From NCBI RefSeq assembly GCF_017744695.1, contig NZ_JAGIAS010000007.1, forward strand, positions 1 to 64,000: DNA of 64,000 nt. The letters run 5' to 3'. The DNA comes from Dyadobacter sp. Lineage in GTDB: Bacteria > Bacteroidota > Bacteroidia > Cytophagales > Spirosomataceae. Every line of letters starts with the position of its first letter. The stretch's first letter is position 1. Positions 1 to 7,988 of this stretch are shown in pieces. The notes below the pieces were generated by a model that saw only the letters and a program-made list of their open reading frames with translations, made no database searches and had not been told where the DNA came from. The position numbers were made by a program, and so were the translations under genes.

Positions 1-1
1 G

Positions 2-40
2 TTCAAACCTGGTAAAGTAGGTAGCCGCCACAATTATTAA
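2..40 (+). CDS. 3' tail of an unidentified gene
   Basis: An open frame enters from outside the window and stops with TAA at 38-40, giving only 12 residues (ending GKVGSRHNY). A strong terminator follows 5 bases later, which supports a gene ending here. The tail is too short to assign. The GTTCAAACC at position 1 also resembles a tRNA T-loop, so a tRNA 3' end cannot be excluded. Confidence 0.35.
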   Translation, partial: FKPGKVGSRHNY

Positions 41-44
41 AAGC

Positions 45-73
45 AAAAGCATCTCATTAGGAGATGCTTTTTT
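45..73 (+). terminator. Rho-independent terminator
   Basis: Perfect 11-bp stem (45-55 with 61-71), 5-base loop ATTAG, and a T-run at 68-73. It ends the transcript of whatever gene enters from the left edge. Confidence 0.85.
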
Positions 74-344
74 GCGTTTACAGGGGCTGTATTAACTTTG
101 GTATGCCGATCTAGTGGAATCATCACTTCTTGAAAGTGCCAGAAATTTTAAAAGTGATCAGATAGAGCCGAATTCTTAAACATTAGTGCTGGCTGTTTGA
201 AGTCGGTGGGCACTGATATATCCAGAAATACCCTTTTTATTTGTTTTGAGCACATATTGGTGATCCGGAGATATCAGAAGTCAATTCGGAAAATGGCACT
301 TCTTAAATCGAAGTTTTGATTAAGCCTCCAAAATTCCTGAAAAG
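74..344. other. Intergenic stretch, no gene seen
   Basis: About 270 bases between the first terminator and the insertion sequence. No open frame with coding character, RNA gene or clear repeat is visible on either strand. It may hold decayed sequence, but nothing recognisable remains. Confidence 0.5.
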
Positions 345-364
345 AAAAAAGCCGATCTCCCGAC
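345..364 (-). terminator. Far half of the disrupted dxs terminator plus target duplication
   Basis: Contains AAAAGCCG at 347-354 followed by ATCTCCCGAC (355-364), the left copy of the 10-bp target-site duplication. Joined to 1771-1778 (CGGCTTTT) with the element removed, it rebuilds a hairpin read on the minus strand with an 11-bp stem (one G-U), a GGGA tip and a T-rich tract. That structure would have ended the dxs transcript. Confidence 0.75.
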
Positions 365-381
365 CAGTCATGGTCGGAAGA
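365..381 (+). repeat. Left terminal inverted repeat of the IS
   Basis: 17 bp, identical to the reverse complement of 1744-1760. Beyond 17 bp the two ends differ in sequence, yet both fold into a hairpin next to a T-run. Confidence 0.9.
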
Positions 382-398
382 AATTCCGGCCATTTTTT
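372..398 (+). terminator. IS left-end hairpin, terminator-like
   Basis: Stem 372-379 with 384-391 (one G-T wobble), loop GAAA, then ATTTTTT on the plus strand. It would stop transcription entering the element from the left, a known way insertion sequences avoid activation by outside promoters. The T-run overlaps the ancestral transposase stop codon. Confidence 0.6.
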
Positions 399-1618
399 AT
401 GTCTTGAAAAACAGGTCTGGATTTCCGCCGCAATGGACCACGATCATGGCAATAGCCAGGTCCCTTACCTCCATTGAGAATCTTCGTTTCGCGGTTTTGT
501 AGCCTATGCTGTTGGCCTTTTTGTACATCAGAATCATCATGGCCGTGATTAAAGTCATGTATAGCATGAGCTGTATGCGGTTCTTGTTTAAGGAAACCAA
601 GTGGCTTACATTCAATTCCTGTTTTTAGGAAGCGGAAGAATATTTCTATATCCCAACGTCGCCTATATGCATGAGCGATTTCTTTTGCACTACACTCAAA
701 GTCATTGGTCAGAAACCAGAATGTCTTGCCTGTCCCGGCTTTGCTTTCAACTATCACCAGGCGGAAATGGCCCTCAGATAGTACTTCCCTGCTATGCTTG
801 TTACCCCGTTTGTTGTGGATAGTCAAGCCTGTGTACAATTGAATTTTACAATCCTTGACAAGGGTAGATTCCCCTAAATCCAAATCCTGGTTTGCACCTA
901 TAAACGATTCGAGTTCCACGAACTTGCGGTTCTCCTTGGCTCGTGCAATAAAGGTTACCTTTTGATCATTGAAGGCCTTCATTGCGCGGGTAGATTGCAA
1001 CCCTCTGTCCATTACATAAATGTTGCGATGTCCATCGTCCTTTTTGACATGCCCCATAATTGCTTCTGGCAAGGCTATGTCTTCACTGGCATAACCGGCG
1101 GCGGTGAAGACATCAGAATGACATGGAAGCATACCATCGAAGGCAATGCTATACTTTACTGCCTTCTTACCACTTTTATTATCAATCCCTTCCAATAGTT
1201 TGCCTACCGTTTCACTGACCATTGAACTGTCAACACGGATCAAGTTATATTTTTCCTTCTCAGCAGAAGAATACAACTCTGAGAACTGATCGTAAATACA
1301 TTCATATAGTTGTCTGAAATAATCGGGCTCCATTTTCGAGAGCCTATCCGAAATAGAACTCCTGCGTACGGTTTCGCCTTCATCCAGATTAAAGAGCACC
1401 TTGAAAACCGGGTCATTGAAGCTGTCTTCCAGCGTTCGCTGGCTAAGTCTGTCATTCTCTAAAATGCCATACATTAACAGATAAAACATCTTTTTACCAT
1501 GCAGGACTTTGGTGTAATGATCGACTTTGGTGGCGGCTGAGAGATGGGCGATAAGGGCTTCGGGAATGAAACCTAAAAGATGATTTATGTTAATCTTGTG
1601 ATCCTTAAAAACTGGCAT
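397..1618 (-). pseudogene. IS4-family DDE transposase, frameshifted
   Basis: The gene begins with ATG at 1618 and encodes a DDE transposase. The first Asp lies in IRVDSSMV, the second in YVMDRGLQS, and the catalytic Glu in YRRRWDIEIFFRFLK, an exact Y-x2-R-x3-E-x6-K motif. Right at that Lys the frame shifts. The run of five T at 622-626 carries one base too many, so the reading frame leaves the conserved continuation QELNVSHLV and runs on as unrelated sequence to a stop at 368. Removing one base gives a normal 406-aa protein ending at 397, with the expected tail (NPDLFFKT). The 1222-nt span equals 407 codons plus one base, as expected for a single insertion. A sequencing error in the homopolymer is the main alternative. 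Programmed shifting is unlikely because a +1 shift would be needed with no recognisable signal. Confidence 0.85.
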
Positions 1619-1725
1619 ATCTAACTGATTATCAACTACTGAAGATAATCAATCTATCTCGCAAAATCAACATAAAAACCTAAAAACCAACTAATTAATC
1701 AATAAAAAATCACCCCTAAAAACAG

Positions 1726-1752
1726 AAAAAGTCGGAAGAAAAATCTTCCGAC
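1726..1752 (-). terminator. IS right-end hairpin, terminator facing dxs read-through
   Basis: Perfect 9-bp stem (1731-1739 with 1744-1752, GTCGGAAGA), loop AAAA, followed on the minus strand by five T (1726-1730). Transcripts leaving dxs meet it about 50 bases past the stop codon. It can therefore replace the dxs terminator that the insertion broke. Confidence 0.7.
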
Positions 1753-1760
1753 CATGACTG
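1744..1760 (-). repeat. Right terminal inverted repeat of the IS
   Basis: 17 bp, exact reverse complement of 365-381, immediately followed by the second copy of the target duplication at 1761-1770. Confidence 0.9.
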
Positions 1761-1779
1761 ATCTCCCGACCGGCTTTTC
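1761..1779 (-). terminator. Near half of the disrupted dxs terminator plus target duplication
   Basis: ATCTCCCGAC (1761-1770, right copy of the duplication) followed by CGGCTTTT. Read from dxs it is AAAAGCCG followed by GTCGGGAGAT, the ascending arm and loop of the hairpin whose other arm now lies at 347-354 beyond the element. Confidence 0.75.
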
Positions 1780-1799
1780 AGTAAAAAAATTTCTTATTG

Positions 1800-3743
1800 C
1801 TAGTGCAAAACAGAAGCGACTTTAGACTGACGGTGCACGAATTCGATCGAAGCGGCAATGATACCCGCAGTATCTATGCCGCATTCCTGATACAATTCAG
1901 CAGGCTCACCGTGCTCAACGATTGCGTCAGGTATTCCAAGGCGTTTTACCTGACTGGTATACCCATTGTCAATCATGAATTCCAGCACAGCACTGCCAAA
2001 TCCGCCTTGTAAGCAGCCATCTTCCAATGTCATGACTCTGTCATAGGACGAGAAGATTTCGTGCAGCATAGCCTCGTCCAATGGCTTTGCAAAACGCATA
2101 TCGAAAAGACCGGCGTGAATGCCTTGCGTTTCCAGCTCATCACATGCCTTCAACGCAAAGTTGCCTAGTGGTCCAAATGAAAGTATTGCGAGGTCGGAGC
2201 CTTCTTTGATTTTCCTTCCCTTGCCAATCCGTATTTCTTCGAATGGTGTTTTCCAATCCGGCATTACTCCGTTGCCTCTTGGGTAGCGGATCGTAAATGC
2301 ATTTTTACCGGATTGAAATGATTCGAGCTGCGCGGTGTACATCATATTGCGCAGTTCCTGCTCGTTCATGGGCGACGCCACCACCATATTGGGGATACAA
2401 CGCATAAAAGCGATGTCATACACGCCGTGGTGCGTAGGACCGTCCGCTCCTACCAGTCCCGCCCTGTCCAAACAGAAGACCACCGGTAGCTCCTGTATAC
2501 ATACATCGTGCACGACCTGGTCGTACGCGCGCTGCATGAATGTGGAGTAAATATTGCAGTATACCACATCGCCACGTGTTGCCATACCGGCGGAGAACGT
2601 GACGGCATGTTGTTCTGCAATCCCTACATCGAATGCCCTGTCAGGAATGGCTTCCATCATGATGTTCAAAGAAGAACCGGAAGGCATTGCAGGAGTGATA
2701 CCAACGATTTTAGGATTTTGCTTCGCCAGCTCCACAATGGTATGGCCGAATACATCCTGGTATTTAGGCGCCTGCGGCGTATTGTAAACCTTTTTCTGAA
2801 TCTCGCCCGTGATCTTGTCGAAGACGCCGGGAGCGTGCCATTTCGTCTGGTCTTTTTCCGCTGGGCCGTAGCCTTTTCCTTTTACGGTAAGGCAATGCAA
2901 AAGCTTAGGGCCGGGAATGTTTTTAAGATCTTTGAGTACTTCGGTCAGATGGCTGATGTCATTTCCATCAATAGGGCCAAAATAGCGTAATCCCAGCGAC
3001 TCGAACAGATTGCTCTGGCGCAGGATTGCTGTTTTCATCGCAGTCTCGACCTTGGAGACAATTTCCTGAGCGCTTTTGCCGAAGTTGCTCATTTTACCGA
3101 GCAGATTCCATACCTCGTCTTTGAACTTGTTGTAAGTCTGCGAAGTGGTAATGTCGGTCAGGTATTCTTTCAGCGCACCGACGTTCGGGTCGATGGCCAT
3201 ACAGTTGTCATTGAGGATAATCAGCAGGTTGGAATCCGTAGCGCCTGCGTGGTTCATGCCCTCGAAGGCCAAACCGGCAGTCATGGCACCGTCGCCGATG
3301 ATGGCAATGTGCTGGCGTTCGAAATTCTTCTCCAATGCAGATGCTACTGCCATTCCCAGCGCAGAAGAAATGGATGTCGACGAGTGGCCTACTCCAAATG
3401 CATCATAAATGCTTTCTTTTCTCTTGGGAAAACCGGATAGTCCGCCATAGACCCGGTTAGAATGAAATTCATCACGACGGCCGGTGAGTATCTTATGTCC
3501 GTAAGCCTGGTGGCCCACGTCCCAAACGAGTTGGTCGTCGGGCGTATTGAATACGTAATGCAGTGCCACGCTCAACTCCACAACCCCCAGGCTGGCGCCG
3601 AAGTGCCCGCCGTAAACCGACACATTATCGATGATAAATTGCCTTAACTCGTTGCAAACCTGCGGAAGCTGAGAACTGTCCAGTTTTCGGAGATCTTCGG
3701 GAGAATTAATTGTTGCTAATAATTTTCCTGGCGTTATAAGCAT
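1800..3743 (-). CDS. dxs: 1-deoxy-D-xylulose-5-phosphate synthase
   Basis: Thiamine-diphosphate enzyme that condenses pyruvate with glyceraldehyde 3-phosphate, the first step of the MEP isoprenoid pathway and also a source of thiamine and pyridoxal precursors; cytosolic. At 647 aa it has the family length. The N-terminal half carries the ThDP-binding GDGAMTAG...NDNCMAI segment, preceded by WDVGHQAYGHKILTGR. The C-terminal half carries GIAEQHAVTFSAGMA and DRAGLVGADGPTHHG. I chose ATG at 3743; the frame extends 7 codons further to a TTG at 3764. It is last in a minus-strand row after mutL and two rhomboids. The partner enzyme dxr lies at 30.2 kb, so the two are not an operon. A -7-like CAAAATTA (TAATTTTG on the minus strand) lies at 3797-3804 without a good -33. 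The native terminator was split by the IS. Confidence 0.97.
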   Translation of the reverse strand: MLITPGKLLATINSPEDLRKLDSSQLPQVCNELRQFIIDNVSVYGGHFGASLGVVELSVALHYVFNTPDDQLVWDVGHQAYGHKILTGRRDEFHSNRVYGGLSGFPKRKESIYDAFGVGHSSTSISSALGMAVASALEKNFERQHIAIIGDGAMTAGLAFEGMNHAGATDSNLLIILNDNCMAIDPNVGALKEYLTDITTSQTYNKFKDEVWNLLGKMSNFGKSAQEIVSKVETAMKTAILRQSNLFESLGLRYFGPIDGNDISHLTEVLKDLKNIPGPKLLHCLTVKGKGYGPAEKDQTKWHAPGVFDKITGEIQKKVYNTPQAPKYQDVFGHTIVELAKQNPKIVGITPAMPSGSSLNIMMEAIPDRAFDVGIAEQHAVTFSAGMATRGDVVYCNIYSTFMQRAYDQVVHDVCIQELPVVFCLDRAGLVGADGPTHHGVYDIAFMRCIPNMVVASPMNEQELRNMMYTAQLESFQSGKNAFTIRYPRGNGVMPDWKTPFEEIRIGKGRKIKEGSDLAILSFGPLGNFALKACDELETQGIHAGLFDMRFAKPLDEAMLHEIFSSYDRVMTLEDGCLQGGFGSAVLEFMIDNGYTSQVKRLGIPDAIVEHGEPAELYQECGIDTAGIIAASIEFVHRQSKVASVLH

Positions 3744-3829
3744 ACCGTAGGGCTGTTGAATCAAATTTACTAGCTGTCCGCTTTATTAAATAGTCACAAA
3801 ATTAAGCAAATACGCATTAAGTATGACTA

Positions 3830-4744
3830 TTATTTTTGCTGGCTTGCCTTGAACAACTTCTGCTTCTCCTCGCGCGTCAGGCTTTCATAACCCGATTTCG
3901 AGATCTTGTCCAGGATCGAATCAATCTCCATCTGATCGGGCATTTCGATGGTGCCGGATGATGATGACGAATATACACTCGTACTGCGGTACACCTGCCG
4001 TTCGCGATAGGTTACCTGCATGGATGGACGTTTCCGGAAAATACGTGACCATATCGACAATAGCCCGTAAACAGGCTTGCCCAAATCTGTCCCGTTTTGC
4101 AGCAGTTTGATGAATATATAACCCGTCAATGCGCCACCCAAATGCGCCAGGTTACCGCCTGCATTCGGTCCGACCGTCTGTGCGAGGGACAAAATGATGT
4201 AAAACAATGCGATAAACTTGATCCGGACGGGGCCGAGAAAGATCAGGTTGAAAGTATAATTTGGTAACAGCGTAGACGCTCCTACCGCCACGGAAAATGC
4301 CGCTGCCGAAGCGCCAAGCATTCTGGAACCTTCGATGTGCGCCTGAAAATAAGGTAGCAGGTTATATAACACAATATAAATCAATCCGCCGGCGATGCCG
4401 CCCAGCATATACAGCGCCACGACTCTCTTTGCGCCCAGGTATTCATCCACCAGTTTCCCGAACCAGTAGAGAAAGAGCATGTTAAAGAGAATATGAAAAA
4501 TATCATCGTGTGTGAAGAAGTACGTGACCAGCGTCCAGGGCTTGTATATAAATTCATCCGTTGCGGCCGGAAGTTGCAACATATTGATTACCAGTGCGTA
4601 TACGTTCGAAGATTGAGAGAGGGTTAGCACAATCTTCATGAGCAGCAGAACGAGAAATACTGCCGTGTTTATCAGAATAATCTTTACAAGCGCATTCTCG
4701 GATTTCGCGAATTCCCTTTTAACGTCGTCAACAATATTGCTCAT
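3830..4744 (-). CDS. Rhomboid-family intramembrane serine protease with C-terminal tail
   Basis: 304-aa multi-pass membrane protein. Rhomboid signatures in order: HILFNMLFLYWFG (His84, Asn88), GASAAAF with the likely catalytic Ser146, and NLAHLGGALTG with catalytic His201. The usual motif is GxSG; here the last Gly is Ala, though the Ser/His dyad stays intact. About 90 residues follow the last membrane segment: a basic stretch, a Ser-rich linker, and a short module (IDSILDKISKSGYESLTREE) seen at the end of many Bacteroidota rhomboids (DUF6576-like). It lies 9 bases after a second rhomboid gene and is surely co-transcribed with it. Substrates are unknown. Confidence 0.9.
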   Translation of the reverse strand: MSNIVDDVKREFAKSENALVKIILINTAVFLVLLLMKIVLTLSQSSNVYALVINMLQLPAATDEFIYKPWTLVTYFFTHDDIFHILFNMLFLYWFGKLVDEYLGAKRVVALYMLGGIAGGLIYIVLYNLLPYFQAHIEGSRMLGASAAAFSVAVGASTLLPNYTFNLIFLGPVRIKFIALFYIILSLAQTVGPNAGGNLAHLGGALTGYIFIKLLQNGTDLGKPVYGLLSIWSRIFRKRPSMQVTYRERQVYRSTSVYSSSSSGTIEMPDQMEIDSILDKISKSGYESLTREEKQKLFKASQQK

Positions 4745-4753
4745 CTTCTTCTT

Positions 4754-5539
4754 CTAATAGAAATTTGACTTTTGCGTACCCCAGTAACGCAACAATATAT
4801 ATGCAAATAGCATTCCTCCAATGTGTGCGAAGTGGGCAACATTATCGGACTGAGCATTTTGTATTCCCGAATACAATTCAAAAAGCCCATAAAAAGCAAC
4901 GAAATACTTTGCTTTTATAGGGAACGGTACGAACAGGAGAAAAAGCTCCGTATTCGGAAACAACAAACCAAACGCCATCAGGATTCCGAAAATTGCTCCC
5001 GAAGCGCCAACCATCGGTATGTTGATCGTAGCCTCGTAAACGTCCCGTACATCCCTAATACTCTGTTGAATATACATGGAATTCGTCGGATTAACTTCAA
5101 AATCATTCACAAATTGGAGTCTGGCCTCATAATATGCTTCGGCATGCTTGCTCAGGAAGTCGGCGAAGCCGTCAGGTGTAGGATTTTGGGTATATAAGTC
5201 AACAGCCTGTGCCAAATGCCAGTTTTCATACAGGCCGATTCCTGAGAACAGAAGCCCGGCACCGATTCCCGTTACGAAGTAGAATATCAAAAATCTTTTC
5301 GCTCCCCAGATCCTTTCCAGCAATGGCCCGAACATAATCAGACCAAACATGTTACTGAAAATGTGGCCGATGGTGCCATGCAGGAACATGTAAGAAACAA
5401 ACTGGAAAATATGGAAATTCGGAGACACGACCGGCCTGAGCGCAAACAGGCCGCTAAGGTTGAGAATAGAAGAATCTATAAAATAAAATAGAATATTCAG
5501 GATGAGTAGATTCCTTACCGTGGGGGTTATGGCTAACAT
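4754..5539 (-). CDS. Rhomboid-family intramembrane serine protease, canonical GASG
   Basis: 261-aa multi-pass membrane protein with the full rhomboid set: HIFSNMFG (His59, Asn63), GASGAIFG (catalytic Ser180) and FAHIGGML (His239). A roughly 70-residue hydrophilic stretch at about 105-172, between membrane segments ahead of the catalytic Ser, is longer than in the minimal rhomboid fold. It lies directly upstream of the paralogue at 3830-4744 and 59 bases after mutL. The two rhomboids differ in loop and tail, so they probably have different substrates rather than being a recent copy. Confidence 0.93.
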   Translation of the reverse strand: MLAITPTVRNLLILNILFYFIDSSILNLSGLFALRPVVSPNFHIFQFVSYMFLHGTIGHIFSNMFGLIMFGPLLERIWGAKRFLIFYFVTGIGAGLLFSGIGLYENWHLAQAVDLYTQNPTPDGFADFLSKHAEAYYEARLQFVNDFEVNPTNSMYIQQSIRDVRDVYEATINIPMVGASGAIFGILMAFGLLFPNTELFLLFVPFPIKAKYFVAFYGLFELYSGIQNAQSDNVAHFAHIGGMLFAYILLRYWGTQKSNFY

Positions 5540-5598
5540 ATTTAGTTCAAAGTCAAATATTTATCTTAAATAAACTGCGTACTCCCGGTTTTTGTTTC

Positions 5599-7485
5599 TC
5601 AATTCCGGAATATGTTTGCCAGCTTATCCATTGTCAAGAGAACGATAATGGGCTCACCGCCGGGCGTTCTGTTCGGATCCGACGATGAAAATAGCTGGTT
5701 CATCAATGTGTGTATTTCCATGTGCGAGAGCTTCACGGCATAACGCACTGAAAAACGCTTAGCCAAAGACCTTGAAAGGCTTTCCGGCTTATTCAGTTTA
5801 AGGTCGGAATAACTCTGTTTAAGTTGCTCGATCAGTTCTTCGAACAAATCCTGTTCGCTTTCCTCCGGTAAATCGGCCGGAATACCGCGAATGATCAGTT
5901 CGTTCGATCCAAACTCATCAAATTCAAATCCCAGGCTCCTGATCTCCTTTTTCGTCTCGTGTACAAGCTGCATATCCGAATGCGTAAGCCGGATAGTTTT
6001 GGGAAAAAGCAGCTGCTGGCACGCACCATTGCGGTTAATGAGCATCTTACGATACCGTTCGTAGAGAATGCGTTCGTAAGCGGCCTTCTGGTCGATGAGC
6101 ATGATCCCATCCTTTACCTGCGATAAAATGTAGCGGTTATGGAGCTGAAATAACAGCGCATCGGCTTCCGGCGCGGCAACTACCTCGGACGCCATCCTGT
6201 TCACTTTGCTTGCCACGGTTTTGGCCTGTTCCTGGTACACTGGCCTGGAAGGCGTGGTGGTACCCATTTCGAATGCGGCCAGCTCGCGGTGCCGGTCTTC
6301 AGTATTTTGCAAACCCTCGAAAAGCTTACTCCAGTTGGTCAGGTTTGATTTGGAAGCATTGCTCTCGCTCTTGCGCGGCTGCGCAGCCCAGTCGGGCATC
6401 ACCGTGCGCGGGATCAGGTTGTTATTGGGTTCGCTGGGGCTAGGATTGAGAAAATTGATATTTTCTTCGAAATCGATGGACTGCGAGAGGTTGTAGACAC
6501 CTACCGCCTTCTTCACGGCCGCCATGATGATCGCGTACACCGAACGTTCGTCGTCGAATTTGATCTCCGTTTTAGTCGGGTGAATATTGATATCGATATG
6601 TGACGGGTCGATTTCAATAAACAAAACATAAAACGGATGGCTCCCCTCGGGAATGGTACCGTCGAAAGCGCTGATTACCGCGTGGTGCATGTAATTATGC
6701 TTGATGAAGCGGTCGTTCACAAAAAAGAACTGCTCCCCACGCGTTTTACGGGCAAATTCGGGCTTGCCGATGTAGCCCCGCACATTGATGTACGAGGTGT
6801 CCTCCTGGCAATAAGCCAGCTGCTCGCGGTAACTTTTGCCGTAAATATCGATGATCCTTCTCACCAGCTTCACCGGTTGAAGGTTGAATACCTCCGTATC
6901 GTTGTGATGGAGCGTGAAGCCCACTTCAGGATGTGCCAATGCGACCCGCTGGAATTCGTCGAGTACATGCCGCATTTCCACGGAGTTCGATTTCAGAAAG
7001 TTCCGGCGGGCCGGTACATTGAAAAACAGATTGCGAATCGAAAAGTTGGTCCCTTTCGGGCAAGCCACTGCCTCCTGCGTTTTGATTTCCGAGCCGTCGA
7101 TTCGAATCAATGTGCCGAGTTCGTCCGATTCCTGGCGCGTCCGCATTTCCACCTGAGCCACCGCCGCGATCGACGCCAGTGCCTCACCGCGGAAACCCAT
7201 CGTCTTGATCCTGAACAGATCTTCCGATTGCCGGATTTTCGAAGTAGCATGTCTTTCGAAACACATGCGTGCATCTGTTTCCGACATTCCGGTGCCATTG
7301 TCGATGACCTGAATGAGCGTCCGGCCGGCTTCGCGGAGTATCACCTGCACCTGGGTAGCCTTCGCATCAATCGCATTTTCCATTAGCTCCTTTACCACCG
7401 AAGCCGGTCGCTGAACGACTTCTCCCGCGGCAATCTGGTTGGCTATGGAATCGGGTAATAGTTGAATGATGTCGGATGAAGGCAT
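5599..7485 (-). CDS. mutL: DNA mismatch repair protein MutL
   Basis: 628-aa GHKL ATPase that links mismatch recognition by MutS to strand removal. N-terminal ATP-site motifs: ELMENAIDA (Glu36, Asn37), DNGTG (62-66) and GFRGEAL (97-103). A Ser/Pro-rich linker spans about 345-430, followed by the dimerisation domain. In the endonuclease region the DQHA-x2-E-x4-E motif reads DQKAAYERILYE: both Glu are kept but His is Lys. The late CPHGRP-type metal motif reads TPGGEP, lacking Cys and His. Nicking activity may therefore be lost or altered (inference). First gene of the row mutL-rhomboid-rhomboid-dxs. Confidence 0.96.
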   Translation of the reverse strand: MPSSDIIQLLPDSIANQIAAGEVVQRPASVVKELMENAIDAKATQVQVILREAGRTLIQVIDNGTGMSETDARMCFERHATSKIRQSEDLFRIKTMGFRGEALASIAAVAQVEMRTRQESDELGTLIRIDGSEIKTQEAVACPKGTNFSIRNLFFNVPARRNFLKSNSVEMRHVLDEFQRVALAHPEVGFTLHHNDTEVFNLQPVKLVRRIIDIYGKSYREQLAYCQEDTSYINVRGYIGKPEFARKTRGEQFFFVNDRFIKHNYMHHAVISAFDGTIPEGSHPFYVLFIEIDPSHIDINIHPTKTEIKFDDERSVYAIIMAAVKKAVGVYNLSQSIDFEENINFLNPSPSEPNNNLIPRTVMPDWAAQPRKSESNASKSNLTNWSKLFEGLQNTEDRHRELAAFEMGTTTPSRPVYQEQAKTVASKVNRMASEVVAAPEADALLFQLHNRYILSQVKDGIMLIDQKAAYERILYERYRKMLINRNGACQQLLFPKTIRLTHSDMQLVHETKKEIRSLGFEFDEFGSNELIIRGIPADLPEESEQDLFEELIEQLKQSYSDLKLNKPESLSRSLAKRFSVRYAVKLSHMEIHTLMNQLFSSSDPNRTPGGEPIIVLLTMDKLANIFRN

Positions 7486-7728
7486 GTCGGAAGTGGCAGT
7501 TAACTTTACTATAACAAATAAACAAAAATTTTTTTTACTGCCCGGTGAATATCGGCGGGTAACAAATCGGGTGATTTTGCTTTATCAAGAATCCCGATTG
7601 AAATAATTACATTAATAATTCAAATTTTACAGAAAACGGGAGCGTTAGTACCGTAAAAAGTTGTTGAGTATTAATTAATTGTATAACTTGGGATACTAAA
7701 CCGATGTTATTTAGCACCTGATCCTGTT

Positions 7729-7893
7729 ATGAAAACGCCAATTATCAAGAGATTTAACTTTACCATGGCATTGCAATGGCTGATCTTCCTCCCGGTCATT
7801 CTGCCTCTTTGTATCATTTTCGGTGCCGTACAAGGCGTCATGAATATGGTTGAAAAAATGGCGCACAGGATGTGGGTCGATATGGAGTTGTAG
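7729..7893 (+). CDS. 54-aa single-span membrane peptide
   Basis: Short frame from ATG 7729 to TAG 7891-7893. A basic N-terminus (MKTPIIKRFNF) leads into one hydrophobic stretch at about 14-35 with two prolines (LIFLPVILPLCIIF), then a Met- and charge-rich tail. A strong bidirectional terminator lies 44 bases past the stop, and the TATAACTTG at 7681-7689 weakly resembles a -7 element. No family recognised. The isolated position with its own terminator supports a real gene, but length alone cannot prove it. Confidence 0.55.
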   Translation: MKTPIIKRFNFTMALQWLIFLPVILPLCIIFGAVQGVMNMVEKMAHRMWVDMEL

Positions 7894-7936
7894 CGCTTGA
7901 ATGCCGATTGATTGATCAGCGTATCAGGTAGATATA

Positions 7937-7977
7937 AAATGAAAAGAGCCCGGAATTTTTCCGGGCTCTTTTCATTT
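7937..7977. terminator. Bidirectional terminator between the 54-aa ORF and nagB
   Basis: Long perfect stem (7937-7955 with 7959-7977, core GAGCCCGGAA) with T-rich flanks on both strands. It serves the convergent small ORF and nagB. Confidence 0.9.
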
Positions 7978-7988
7978 ACAGTTATTGC

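Larger units (their letters stand above)
365..1760 (-). mobile_element. IS4-family insertion sequence, 1396 bp
   Basis: A complete element bounded by 17-bp perfect inverted repeats beginning CAGTCATGGTCGGAAGA (365-381; complement at 1744-1760) and flanked by the 10-bp direct repeat ATCTCCCGAC (355-364 and 1761-1770). It carries one transposase gene on the minus strand. The Y-x2-R-x3-E-x6-K signature in the transposase places it in the IS4 family, whose duplications of about 10-12 bp agree with what is seen. I cannot name the element or its subgroup without a database. The transposase is frameshifted, so this copy is probably immobile unless supplied in trans. Confidence 0.9.

Noticed and set aside
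1..21. tRNA 3' end at the left edge
   Set aside because: GTTCAAACC fits a T-loop, but only a fragment is present and no acceptor pairing can be tested; kept as an alternative to the short ORF tail.
622..626. Programmed frameshift in the IS transposase
   Set aside because: It would have to be +1 at CTA AAA ACA, without a known signal; a mutation or read error is simpler.
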